From Geotrypetes seraphini (lineage: Eukaryota > Chordata > Amphibia > Gymnophiona > Dermophiidae): 64,000 nucleotides of DNA. The DNA is taken from positions 25,496,664-25,560,663 of the forward strand of contig NC_047095.1 of assembly GCF_902459505.1 (NCBI RefSeq), in the 5' to 3' direction. Position 1 is the first letter of the stretch, and each line of letters starts with the position of its first letter. The notes beneath the pieces are model-generated. The model was not told where the DNA came from. It saw nothing but the letters and a program-made list of their open reading frames with translations, and searched no databases. This document shows, one piece after another, positions 22,926 to 33,423 of this stretch. The position numbers and the translations under genes are program-made.

Positions 22926-22965
22926 TATAAGTGGTGTATATAAATGCTAAAAATAAATAAATATC

Positions 22966-23585
22966 CCATAATCTTTTGTTGTGTCTGACAACTTTAAATA
23001 CTACAAAATGTAAAACGCTCGATTCCACAGAGCAAACTCCTGGCTTTTCCAGACTTCACAGAAGCAGATCAAAACTGAGATGTGCTGTCAACCTGAATAA
23101 AAAGCAAAAGTAGGGGTGGGACCAAATGATTTAGACGTTTCTTGTTGTCTTTTGGATGTTGTCAACCTGACCGTCTTTTTGGCTTTCTGCCTCTGGCCGT
23201 TTACACTATCCAGACTCTTCTAGTATTCTGTTGGTAGTATTTGTAATCTCGTGACAGTTTCCTGTCAATGGAAGATTCTGACATCACAAAGGGTATGGAA
23301 ATAGGTTATAAAAGGGAACACTTGTAATAACAATAATAATAATAATAATAATTTGTATTTTGGCAAGAGGAAAACTTTTTCTTCTGACTCTGCTTTCCGA
23401 GGAAAAATTGGGAAGTGGGAAAACAGTTTTTAAGAATACTTAGTACATACACCATACTTTTCGCAAAGCATGCTCCAGAAATACACCATTGAATTGTTCC
23501 TAGTAATTCAGTGGACTGTAAGAAATAAAACAGGTTATAATAGGAAATCTCATGAAGCATACTCTCTTAACACTTGCTTTGCAAA
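22966..23585. other. No gene seen; AAT microsatellite
   Basis: 23098-23190 contains words related to the GACGTCC-type transposon family (AGACGTTTC, TTTTGGATGTTGTC). An AAT repeat lies at about 23328-23352. Nothing else is recognised. Confidence 0.4.
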
Positions 23586-23665
23586 GATTACATTACATTA
23601 CATTAGGGATTTCTATTCCGCCGTTACCTTGCAGTTCAATCCAAACAATACGCACGGTTGCGTAC
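23586..23665 (-). mobile_element. LINE 3' tail fragment with TAATG repeats
   Basis: The minus strand reads TTGAACTGCAAGGTAACGGCGGAATAGAAATCCC followed by TAATG repeats (CATTACATTACATTA on +). This is the pattern of an L2-type LINE 3' end. No coding part remains. Confidence 0.4.
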
Positions 23666-23749
23666 ATCGCCGCCTCGTGGCATCACGAGCAAAGCACAGC
23701 TTTGCCAGTTCTGCGCAATTTAAATAACAGGCGCTTAAGTTTTTAAAGG

Positions 23750-26700
23750 TGAATAGAAAGAAACAGCAAATCGGAGGAAGAAGGAGATTGTCGCTACAAG
23801 AAATCAGTATTTTGTTTCTTTAGTATCAAGTTTTCTGTTTTATAATCTCTTTCTTTACTCTGAAAAAAAAAACAGGAGATCGTCCACATTAAAAATAATT
23901 GGCACTTCTGGAAAAAAAAATGCAGCAAATGGGAAAAATGTAAAATAGACATTTATCTTGTTAAAAGCATAAGTTACTAGAACAAAACGTGCTACATTAG
24001 CTAGAGTTAAGACCATGTTTTATTTTCTCAGATTTTCTGCCAAACATGTTAAAAAAAAACGACAGTTTCACGGAAACACAAATGTCCTTATGATAATTTG
24101 ATAGAGTTTGAATAAAGTTTTTCCTCTACTACTAATACTTTTTCTGCTGCTTATAAATTCCCTAGTGAAAAAAGGAAATGAAAAACCTTTTATCTAGGGT
24201 TAGAAGAAACTCGACTGACCAACTCTGAAGAAGTAGTATGGTTCTGTATATGTTGCTTTCTCCTGGGTTGTTGCCAAATATAGATTGACAGAAAAACATT
24301 TCATTTGATACTGGGAAGGTTTTTAAGGAAAGTCGGCCTCGTTTGCCGCTCCATGTTTTTTTTGGTGCCAGATTTTGTTTACAAATATTTTGCCATTCGG
24401 TAAGCTGGTGATTTCCCCCAAACCACCTAAAGTGATTTCTTCCAGTAATTCGGACGTGTTGCCAATTTTAAAGTCAAGACATGTGTGCATAAGAGCTTTT
24501 TTAATATCTACAACTTAAGAGAAAATCTTGCTTCCATACCATGAATTCATTTCTAAGATCTGCGTTGCTTTTAATATACTCAGCAGAAGAGACAGATCAG
24601 TAAGGCTTCTGGAAATGTCAAATGATTAAGATTCCTCTTTCACTAAATTTTAATTACCAAATATTTACAGAATAATGATCTTTTTCCTTGGCTGTGTGCA
24701 AGCATAGCAGATGCATGTTCCGACATACACACAAGATGTTGTGAGCAAAGAATACATACATTTTCTATATATTTTATAATCAAGTTTTACATCTCTTTAC
24801 CGGGGATAAGGTTTTTTTGCACATGGTTAGTGATTTAACAGCAGCTCAACTACGACTGTAGTCACTTTCACTGTCCTGAAATGTTGCGTGTAAGGAAAAC
24901 AAACAAACAACATCCTCAATTAATTTTTTTATACCAAAACTAGAATAATTGATTTCTGGTGCTGTTTTCTATTTAGTTATATTTCCAGTTTGAAATAAAT
25001 CTTCATAATTGTAATGAAGTTATATTTTAGAAAGCCAGTCATTTCAGAATGAGTTATTTGTAATGTTTAATATAATAAATCCGATGTATAAAGTGAGACA
25101 GTTTTAACACAGGCTTGGCCTCAACTGGTCCGTCTTCAATGGGAAATGAAGTGTCTCCAAGCCATATGCAATTAAAAAAAAAAAAAAAGTATTCATTAAG
25201 GTACTTCTGCTTCCAAATATTTTATACAGAAATGACATTTGTAAATGTTACAAATTGCTAACTTGCAATTTACACACACACACACACACACAAGGCAGCA
25301 ATCCATCATTGAATGACTGTACAATGAGGCTCAGCTTGACTTAGGCAGTGCGTTATTCAAGATGGGCTTGCTGTGATGGAGCAGCCAAAACAAGATGATG
25401 CTTACAGCTACCAGTTAAGAACCATCACTGCAAACCGGTTACAATACCGACAAAAAAACAGAGCTCTCTGCAAAGAAGATGAGCATTGCCCTCTGGTACA
25501 TCAATTTGCTTTGCCATTATTTCCGTGTGGCGCTCAATTATTCAACTCTCCTCATCTTCTGCAGCTAATATTTATCATCGCTACCATGTACTGCTATTAA
25601 TGGTTGTAGGAGGGTATGTGCTTTCCCTCGCCAGACTCGACCGTGTATTAACTAAGACTCATTCTTCCTCACTAGCTTCTGGCAAACCTATCTATCTTTG
25701 ATCACCCGATCTCTATCAAGTACATTATAGTTCACTTTTGCCCCCCAGTACATTATAGGTTTTAACAATTAAAACCTATTTACATTTATGTTTGGGTGTT
25801 TTAAAACTATATCATAATATGTCTTGGTTTAATTATATATATATATATAAAAAAAAGATCCTGTATATTTATTAAATATATAACTTAGTCAAAAGGGTTG
25901 AAGACTTTAATTGGCAATATGCGAGTTAAGAAATATATTCTCAAACTGACAAGAAAGCGAGACTTATGGTTTACTTTAGATTCATTGGGTTCTTAAAATG
26001 GTAATTCCAAGTAAAATGTAACTCAAAGAACTTTGAATCATTCATTAGCACCTTATAATTACTCTGCTAATTAGGTTGAGCATGATACTTAATCAGGAGT
26101 AATACGCTGGCTTGTCACTGGCACTTCCCATTACTCTGACATTCAACAAGAGACAGGTTGAAGTCGTCCTAGAGAAATGAACACAAGTTGCTACTCTCCA
26201 AAGAACCAGTAGAATCATTTTCCAGTCCCAGCGGAATTGGCAATTTCTAATGCATGGGGGGATGCAAAAATAAAAGAAAGCAGAGTTCAGAGTCTAATTA
26301 ATTTAGCCAGACTATAGCACTTAACTCCTCCTGCCTTTAGGTTCTGGTTTAGGTAACTGTACATTTTAAAGTCTGGGGAATCTAGTTATCATTTTATCTA
26401 TTTATGCCTGTGTTGTGTTTTGTTTTTACTGCTGTTTTTGAATGGACGCGTCTAATACAATGTAGTCGTTTCAACACAAAGCAGATTAGTTTTAAATACT
26501 TCTTAGTTAGATCTATAATTCATCAAGTCGCTAGGACTCCAACACGAGTCGATGGCACTTAACATAACAAGTAGAGAGGTTAAATAAGAAAAGTTGTTTT
26601 CTTGAGTTGCCATTTGTGTTGATATTATACTATTGCTGTTTGTTCTTTTCAGTAGCATCTATGGATGTAATAGTGAATACTGGAATTCAGTATCTTGTAT

Positions 26701-26989
26701 TAATTATACATTCACTGTTTTTTTTGGTTTCTGTACCATCCCATCATCATTAGGTATTTTTACTATGCTTGCTCTTCCGTTAAGATAATGGATTAATTAC
26801 TACCCCGTCTTTGTTTCGTTCTCTTTCTTTCTTAAAGTTATTATTATTATTATTATTATTATTCATGATTTTTAAGATTAAAAACTGCAAAGAAGATATT
26901 TGAACCCCCCCCCCAAAAAAAAAAAAAAAAAAAGCCAAAAGAGCCAAGAATCCAAAAGCAGGTGTAGAAAAGTGTCCCAAGCTCTCCCG
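23750..26989. other. Repeat-poor upstream flank of BARHL2
   Basis: No transposon ends or LINE coding remnants were recognised across about 3.2 kb, in contrast with the flanks. There are only simple repeats: CA at 25265-25292, TA at about 25836-25850, TTA at 26838-26863, and C/A runs at 26905-26933. Short frames carry no known domain. Developmental homeobox genes usually have conserved enhancers in such intervals, so cis-regulatory DNA is inferred; only alignment could show which segments are conserved. Confidence 0.5.
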
Positions 26990-27628
26990 TCTCATTGGCT
27001 GGTGGCTCTCGCGTCAAACTCGGCGGCAGGAGGGACCAATGATTGCGGAGCCGGGCCCAGTCCGCTAAAGGTTAGAGCCGAGGGAGGGGGAAGGGAGTCT
27101 GCGGCCCCCTGGCCGTGACGTCACGGGAGGAAGTGGCTGGAGTCGGGCGGTGGGAGGATTTCAAGGAAAGAGCGCGGTGACAGCCAGGAGTCAGCAGCGC
27201 GTCCTCACTCCACACCCCGAGCCTCCGAAAGGAAAAAAAAAAAAAAAAGTTGCCAGAACTCCGGCCGCAGCGGCAGAAGCTCAGGAGGCTGCGGGCTTCG
27301 GCTGGGCGGCGCAAGATGAAGCGCAGGCAGGGACGGGCAGCCCCCCCTCCCCTCCCCGAGTGGAAGTGAGCGGCGGCCGGCTGGCGGGAGCCGGCACGTG
27401 CGGCCGCGCGCCTCCTGCAAGTTCCTCCTCGCTCGCGGCGCCTCAACTTTTCCCGTCCTCTCGCGCCATTTGAAGGACGCTTCGCCCCCGTCCGTTGTCC
27501 CCCCCCCCGCCCCTTTCAACTCTCCTCTCTTCCTCGTGTTGGTCCTCCTTTAAAATCTCCCCCCCCTCCCCCCGCGATTGCCCCCAAGTTCTGCCCACGG
27601 GCGGGATGAGGAAGACGCGCGCCCAGGC
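26990..27628 (+). promoter_or_regulatory. CpG-rich promoter and 5' UTR of BARHL2
   Basis: Base composition shifts sharply from AT-rich to GC/CpG-rich at about 26985 and stays so to about 28250. Visible candidate elements: an inverted CCAAT box (ATTGG, 26994-26998), a direct CCAAT (27036-27040), a palindromic CRE (TGACGTCA, 27116-27123) and a CACGTG E-box (27395-27400). No convincing TATA box is seen. The transcription start is not determined; the order CCAAT, CCAAT, CRE would suit a start somewhere in 27150-27350, which is inference. Confidence 0.6.
27116..27123 (+). promoter_or_regulatory. Consensus CRE (TGACGTCA)
   Basis: An exact 8-bp palindrome embedded in the longer palindrome CCGTGACGTCACGG, 512 bp before the BARHL2 start codon. 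CREB/ATF proteins bind this site. Function here is inferred from position in the CpG-rich promoter. Confidence 0.5.
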
Positions 27629-27632
27629 ATGA
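27606..27632 (+). promoter_or_regulatory. Upstream ORF whose stop overlaps the BARHL2 start (ATGA)
   Basis: ATG at 27606 opens an eight-codon frame (MRKTRAQA) that stops with TGA at 27630-27632. That stop overlaps the main ATG at 27629-27631 in the four-base ATGA arrangement. The upstream ATG has G at -3, an adequate initiation context. Such overlap can couple termination to reinitiation or lower main-frame translation. Whether this ATG lies in the mature mRNA is inferred: it is 23 bases before the coding start with no splice acceptor between. Confidence 0.55.
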
Positions 27633-28226
27633 GCTCCATGGAAGGCTCCAGCTTTGGAATAGACACCATCCTCTCCGGCTCCGGCAGCCCTGGCATGCTG
27701 AGCAGCGACTACCGGCAGCACGGCGAGGCCAGGCCGGCGGATTTCCGGGGCCAGGGCCCCCTGTCGCCCTGCTCGGACATAGACACGGTGGGCAGCGCCC
27801 CGTCGTCGCCCATCTCCGTCACTCTGGAGCCTCCCGAGCAGCAGCAGCAGCAGCAGCACCTGGTCCAGGACAGCATCCAACAGGGCCACCGCCACCACCA
27901 CCACCTGCACCACGGGCAGCAGCCGCCGCCTCCCCAGCAGCAAAGTTTACAGCCGTCCCCGCCGCAGCACCAGCAGGGATCAGCCGGCTCTGCTCCCAGG
28001 ACTTCCACCTCCTCTTTTTTAATCAAAGACATTTTGGGCGACAGCAAACCGCTGGCGGCTTGTGCCCCTTACAGCACGAGCGTGTCCTCTCCGCACCAGC
28101 CCCCCAAAGCCGAGGGCAACGGGGCGGCCGAGAGCTTCCGGCCCAAGTTGGAGCCCGAGCTTCAGGACAGTAAGAGCAAGGTGGAGAGAGCGCGCGAGGA
28201 GCTGCACGCGGACGTCAAGGGCCATG
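27629..28226 (+). CDS. BARHL2: BARHL2 exon 1 (N-terminal part, residues 1-199)
   Basis: BarH-like homeobox 2, a nuclear DNA-binding factor of retina, spinal cord and forebrain development. The first Met (27629) gives MSSMEGSSFGIDTILS, aligning with the vertebrate start MTTMEGASGSSFGIDTILS. Two FIL/Eh1-like repressor motifs are visible: SFGIDTILS (residues 8-16) and SFLIKDILG (129-137), with SPCSDIDTVGSAPSSPISVT between. There is a six-Gln run (71-76), a His-rich tract (88-95) and Pro/Gln-rich sequence to about 118. The exon ends in phase 1 after H199, with donor GTGAGT at 28227. The spliced protein has 378 residues; human BARHL2 has 387 from memory, and the difference lies in the Pro/Gln region. 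Residues 141-158 (AACAPYSTSVSSPH) favour BARHL2 over BARHL1. An in-frame TTG at 27578 is not the start. Confidence 0.96.
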
Positions 28227-29678
28227 GTGAGTGCACGTGAGCGCTAAGCACAGCCACCGAGCACGTAATAATGAGTCCTATTGTTATTACCCCTTTCGCC
28301 TAGACCCGATAATATGCATTATCACTATTATTATCACCTCAGCAGGTACCAGTTTAAGGATTAAAGAGGTGATGCATACCGTAGCAGGACTCCTGCTGTC
28401 AAAGAAAATGTAAGATAATTTTTTTAAAAAAAATTAGGCTCGAAATTGTACTTGTTATTTTCAGGATAATATTTTTTTTTAACTGGGAGAATTCTGTTGG
28501 TTTTTATTTTAGCTTCCATTTCGAGAGAAAAATATTTCATGTTTTGAAATATATAAATTTCCTTTTGTACGTATTTAATAATATATACATTTAAGCATTT
28601 CTATTATTTTCTAAATTTGGAGTTATGAATGCTACAACAAGCCAAGCACATATTTATTGTAGGATTTTCAATATGTGTTTTCACAGATTGTAAAATATAC
28701 TTTTTTTTTTTGCATTGCTGTCGAAGTTTAAATTTAGCACGTTTGTTTTATCTCCAAATATGCAATGCAGATAAAATTAGTTGGCAGTAATATATATATT
28801 TTTAAGTCCTGTTAATATTTGGGGGGCATCAAGGTTGTTGTGAACGTCAGTTCTTCAACCTTGGAAGATTTTTATTGAGGGATACTTTGAAGCTTGTAAC
28901 CACGGCAGACCTGTATGTGTTTAAATTTGTGTCATATTTGGAAACGGACAAAGAATAATAGAGACTGTCATGTTTACGATTCATTTTGGTATTTTAGCAT
29001 TAGCATAACAGCGCGAAAAACAGATGTACAGTCTGGTCCGGCGATTTTTTTTTTTTTTTGTGCGGCAACCTCCCCAGTGGGTCAATTAGAGAGATTATTG
29101 TTCTTCCTGCAGGGAAGATCAAGGAGCGCTGCAAAACTGGTACAAACAGAGATGGATTGACATATTGATTTCCTAGCATTTCAGCAAGAAACCAAAGTTG
29201 ACAAATAGAATCCGGAAATCTTAGCGCTGTCACCTGGACGTGCTCTGCAATCTGAGCTCTTCTTTGTGCTTGGGTGACACAGCTTTTCTGAAGTATGAAA
29301 ACCCTCCCCTACCTTCATTTTACTATTTCCTTGTTGCAGTTGCAAAGGAAAATATTCAAACTACAAAAAAATATATATAGTAAAAAAAAATATATATATA
29401 TATATTAGTGAAAGGAAAATGCTTATAGATCTATCCTGACCTTTCTTTCTCTCTTGTTAAAGTTTCATATATCAAAAATAAGTTTGTTTCCTTTGTCGCA
29501 AATATGTCCCTTGTTTCTAGCAGAATATTATATTTGACTGCATTAGGCAATAAAAGTCATGTTCCCGGAGGCTTTTGGAATTTTGGCTCAGCCAAGGAAG
29601 GTTTTTCTGGATAGTCTAGGGCGGATTGCTAGCTTGTGAGTTGATTAAATTGCCGCTGTGGGTTATTTGGCTGTCTAG
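28227..29678 (+). other. BARHL2 intron 1 (1452 bp)
   Basis: A GT-AG intron in phase 1: donor ATG|GTGAGT, acceptor GGCTGTCTAG|GCAC. It is AT-rich after the first 40 bases and free of recognisable transposons. It contains poly-T (about 29046-29060) and TA runs (about 29375-29406). Transposon absence fits a conserved developmental locus; intronic enhancers are possible but not demonstrable here. Confidence 0.9.
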
Positions 29679-29904
29679 GCACAAAAGAAGAAGGCGATCG
29701 GGAGATTACGAGTAGCCGGGAAAGTCCTCCAGTCCGAGCCAAGAAACCTCGCAAGGCGAGAACGGCCTTCTCGGACCATCAGCTGAATCAGCTGGAGCGC
29801 AGCTTCGAGCGCCAGAAATACCTGAGCGTGCAGGACCGCATGGACCTGGCAGCGGCGCTCAACTTAACCGACACGCAGGTCAAGACCTGGTACCAGAACA
29901 GGAG
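29679..29904 (+). CDS. BARHL2: BARHL2 exon 2 (homeodomain positions 1-52)
   Basis: It encodes [20 protein letters not shown] and then the homeodomain, residues 223-282 of the protein. Visible hallmarks: R5 (R227), F8 (F230), L16-type core ([14 protein letters not shown]), and recognition helix [12 protein letters not shown] with Q50 and N51. Tyr at position 49 (WYQNRR instead of WFQNRR) marks the BarH class. The exon ends two bases into the codon for R53 (R275), so the intron splits the recognition helix, as known for BarH genes. Donor AG|GTAAGG. No change is seen at a DNA-contact residue. Confidence 0.97.
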
Positions 29905-31564
29905 GTAAGGGGGCCAACGGCTAGGCAAACACAGATTGACACACTTGTTAAATCAAAACCCAAACTTACGGTTACACCGCAGGCAAGCAACTAGAGTCGA
30001 GGGGCAGTAACACCTTATTACACTTTTCTTGGATGGATTATGCAAAACCAAAAGAGTTATGTAAATGCTAGGTAAAGCATATGCAATATGTACTGGTTAA
30101 ATATGTATCATTATAACCAGGTACATTTTTGTATCAAGAAACAAGGTCTGTTGGTAGAAGCTAGTCTAGAACACAAAAATAAGGTTTTCCGTATGGAATC
30201 ATTAAGTAACTTCTCTCACAGGTTCATTTTTTTTTTTCTTTCATAATTCTGTAAAATATAAACATCTTAACTTTGCAAAAATATAAGCTCTAAAGTCAGA
30301 ATTTGTAAAGGTAAAAAGCGGGTGATTGATTTAATGTTGCTACAATTAAGATTCACTTCCTAGGCAGACAGTAGTCAGTCCACACTGAGGTAACTACATA
30401 ATTAATAGAATATTCAGATAAAAAAATCTGAAGCAGCAAACCCATAAATAAATAATGTGCAAGTCTAAATGACAAAATTAGAGACAGATAAACTCAGCAA
30501 AGCAATGGTAAGCAATCCCATGTCGGAATAATTGAGCAGCTTTGCTCCTGGTATGCCTTTATAATTCAGTTAGATGTGGCTGCTTTTCCAAAATTATTTT
30601 TCTAATATTTAATGTTACTGCCAAATCGAATTCTTGGGCAACAGCAAGTCTGTCAGTCTTTATTTTGTAGCATTGAAGAAAAAACTGTACTTTTTAATTG
30701 TACCAATGCTGAACCAGGTCTAGTTGTTATCTTTGCCAAAATTTTCTGTCGCATTACATATGGTTTCAGCCACCCTAATTCTGTCCGAAAACATTAGTGT
30801 CATTTGTATATAATGTAAATAGCACGCCATGTTTTGGGGTTATTAATTTTCCAGGGATTGGGTGAATCTTTGCTCTTCTGCGGAGCATTAAAACCCAGGA
30901 CAAAGGGGAGCGCCAAACTATTTAACTCAAATGATTTATTTATTTTATGAATACCAAGTCGTGAACTGTGTGATTCAGTAATTGGAGAGATTGAACTATT
31001 TTAGACTACTTAATGTGAAAAATGTCTTGAAATTTCCTTTTGTCTTTCTTGCTACTTAAATGATCTGAAACAGCCTCTTCTCTCCCTCCCGTCTTCTCAC
31101 ACATTTGTCGAGCTGGGAGCAGACTTCACATCTGTCTTGTTATGGTATATAAAAGCCCTGTCATCGACCCATCATTTCTGTGACATGCCAGGAAGTCAGT
31201 ACATATAGAATAACATTTTTTTTTAATATGAGGAGACACAGTTGCCCTGTGCGGAGTTTTTCTCTGGAACCCCCGCCAAAAGAGAGAAGCTGAGACTTTT
31301 ATTCCTTGATTGTACGTCTTCTGGAAGGGACAGATGTACTATCCAATTATAAAGTAGAAATAACCACCGAGAGGTGGGGGGCATTTAACCCTAAGATAGA
31401 GCTTGTTTTAAGTAAAATAGAAATATAATTCTTGATTAGATGAAAAACACCCTGTGACAAGTATCTCTTCTATCTAATATCTCACTCTGTATATGTATTT
31501 ATTTGTTTGTGTGGGTAAGTATGTCTAATAGAGTTTCTAAGCCTGTTTCCTTTTCATGTGGCAG
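29905..31564 (+). other. BARHL2 intron 2 (1660 bp)
   Basis: A GT-AG intron in phase 2, donor GTAAGG and acceptor TTCCTTTTCATGTGGCAG. It is AT-rich with no transposon ends recognised. The 61-codon frame at 30612 has no domain. Segments around 31070-31200 (CTCTTCTCTCCCTCCCG, TATATAAAAGCCCTGTCATC) stand out as more complex sequence and could be a conserved element. Confidence 0.9.
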
Positions 31565-31877
31565 GACAAAGTGGAAACGTCAGACTGCCGTGGGCCTGGA
31601 GTTGCTGGCCGAGGCTGGAAATTACTCGGCTCTGCAGAGAATGTTTCCCTCCCCCTATTTCTACCACCCCAGCCTGCTGGGCACTATGGACAGCACTACA
31701 GCGGCCGCGGCGGCCGCAGCAATGTACAGCAGCATGTACCGGACTCCCCCTGCCCCTCACCCGCAGCTCCAGAGACCCCTGGTACCCCGGGTACTTATTC
31801 ACGGTCTGGGACCCGGGGGGCAACCGGCTCTCAACCCACTGGGCAATCCCATCCCGGGCACCTCGCACCCGCGGTGA
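31565..31877 (+). CDS. BARHL2: BARHL2 exon 3 (homeodomain end and C-terminus)
   Basis: It starts with the last base of R275 and reads RTKWKRQTAVGLELLAEAGN, finishing the homeodomain at residue 282. The BARHL-specific C-terminal block follows (YSALQRMFPSPYFYHPSLLG, residues 295-314), then a seven-Ala run (321-327), MYSSMYRTPPAPHPQLQRPL, and the end GTSHPR followed by TGA at 31875-31877. The human protein ends PGTPHPR, so the terminus is conserved. Frame, splice sites and all domains are intact, so the gene appears functional. GC-rich composition creates long unreal frames in other phases. Confidence 0.97.
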
Positions 31878-33423
31878 AAGAGCAAGCACTCCCTCCACTA
31901 CCATTCACTCTTCCGACAACCACTCCGGCAACTAGAACAAAAACTTCAGAGGAAGGAGAACTAGATGGAGCCAACTATACGAGAGGTGGAGAAGGGCTTC
32001 TTAATACCCACTGAAAGAAAGACTAAGAGCAGGGACTCTATAATCGCCAACCCGCAGTTAACCAGCAAGTGGGGGGGAACCCCCCCCCCCCTCAAGTTTG
32101 ACTTAGGGAAAGGCCGAGTAGAGGGAAAAAGAGTTTTATTTTTATCAGGAGGTTTCATTCTCTGGGTTTGGCTAAGGTCCAAAAGGATTCGTGTCCCAAA
32201 TGTGGTCGGGTGGCAGATTTATCTTCTGAATATCCTACAGGTTCTCAATCTCGGGCAATAGGCCAGTAAGAGACTACCCTCCCTCATCTAATGTCTCAGA
32301 CCGTGCCCTTGATCTTAGCCAAAAAGAAATTGTAAAGGTCTAAAGGACAGAAAGGAAGGAAGGAAAAAAAAAAAGAAAGGGCAACCTGCGTACAAACTAC
32401 TTTTAAAAGCAGAGAGGAGGATAATGGAGAAGTTTGCACTGATTTCCCATGACCTTTGTTGTTTTTATAAAGAGGCATGCTCCTAATATAAAAATGTACA
32501 TTTGAAAGACTGCGTGCTATATCATATTTATTATATGTCGTCCAAAAAAATCACTTATATACCCTAGTAGCAACCTGATCTATCCATGTCTTTTTGATTC
32601 GGTAAAATAATGCTTAGATAACAATATATAGATTTGTGACTGAAAATTTTTTTAAAAGTTTTTTTAACACATGAAAATCAAAGTAAAACTGATTTTACTA
32701 CAGAACATGTAAGACAATGAGAAATAGACACTGGTTTAAAGGTCCTGTAAATCTACACTATTACAGTAAAAATACTTTAATAATTACTTTATGTCCTTAA
32801 CATATTTAATGTTGATGTACTTCATATGTGTTATATCAACTTTTTGTTTGTTAGAGTTGATGATTAAAATAATAATGTGGGCTATCTATTTCTAAATCTA
32901 AAGGCTGGCTGAAGGTCTTGGTGCAGCAGAGTGGAAGGAAAAGTGTTTACAATCTTGCTGCAGCTCCAAATGATAGCTGTCGGCTGCTGGTTGTTTTTTT
33001 TTTTTTTTTTTGCTTCTCTTTTTGAATATTTAAGAAGTTCACAAGGAACATGAATGGTTTATAAGGCTGGGTGGCCTGCCTGGGAACCGGGAATGTGCTT
33101 ACCAGCCTGGCAGCTGTTCCGGAGCAGCAGAGAAGCTCACAGGACAGACAGCAAGCGGGAGGCGGCTCAGTCTAAGCAATTATGTAGGCAACGCTAAAGA
33201 GGGAAAGGACAAAAAAAAAAGAAAAAAATCCCAGCGGCAGAGAAGCAAGGAATAAGAAAAGAGAACAGCAAAGAACGAAAGAAATAGAGGGAGAGTAATA
33301 TTGTGCATCTTTAGTCCCAGCAGCAATGTCCATTCTTAAGAACAAATCACCTACGCCATATTTAGCACCACTTCCATGCCATTGGATATTATTCCTGCAA
33401 TTATTTTTGTAGGTGGAATAAAA
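31878..33423 (+). other. Probable BARHL2 3' UTR / 3' flank
   Basis: No further coding sequence is seen. The first clear AATAAA downstream of the stop is at 33418-33423, about 1.5 kb away; ATTAAA-like words occur earlier (about 32862). Which one is used is unknown. A 17-base antisense match to the U2 snRNA 5' region lies at 32308-32324. No transposon is recognised, only poly-T at 32996-33011. Confidence 0.4.

Larger units (their letters stand above)
22401..22965 (+). mobile_element. tRNA-derived SINE with CORE-like middle, split by two MITEs
   Basis: The tRNA-like head has a box-B-like GGGCTCAAATCCC. It is followed by GTGACCCTGAGCAAGTCACTTAATCC, the MIR/CORE-type central word, and an L2-like 3' end (TGTAAACCACTTAGAC ... 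ATAAGTGGTGTATATAAATGC) with an AAATAAATAAAT tail. The 3' end is interrupted at 22581-22755 by a hAT MITE and at 22767-22925 by a GGGCTCC MITE. Sister copies: 40402-40592 and 55935-56190. Confidence 0.85.

Noticed and set aside
27578-27628. N-terminal extension of BARHL2 from an in-frame TTG
   Set aside because: The residues before MSSMEGSSFG do not resemble known BARHL2 proteins; the ATG at 27629 matches the conserved start.
27072-28240. Other long frames across BARHL2 exon 1 and its promoter, both strands
   Set aside because: GC-rich composition keeps them open; they have low-complexity translations and conflict with the conserved homeobox gene frame.
31554-32261. Alternative frames over and after BARHL2 exon 3
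   Set aside because: Shadows of the real exon or GC-rich 3' sequence; no splice logic or domain supports them.
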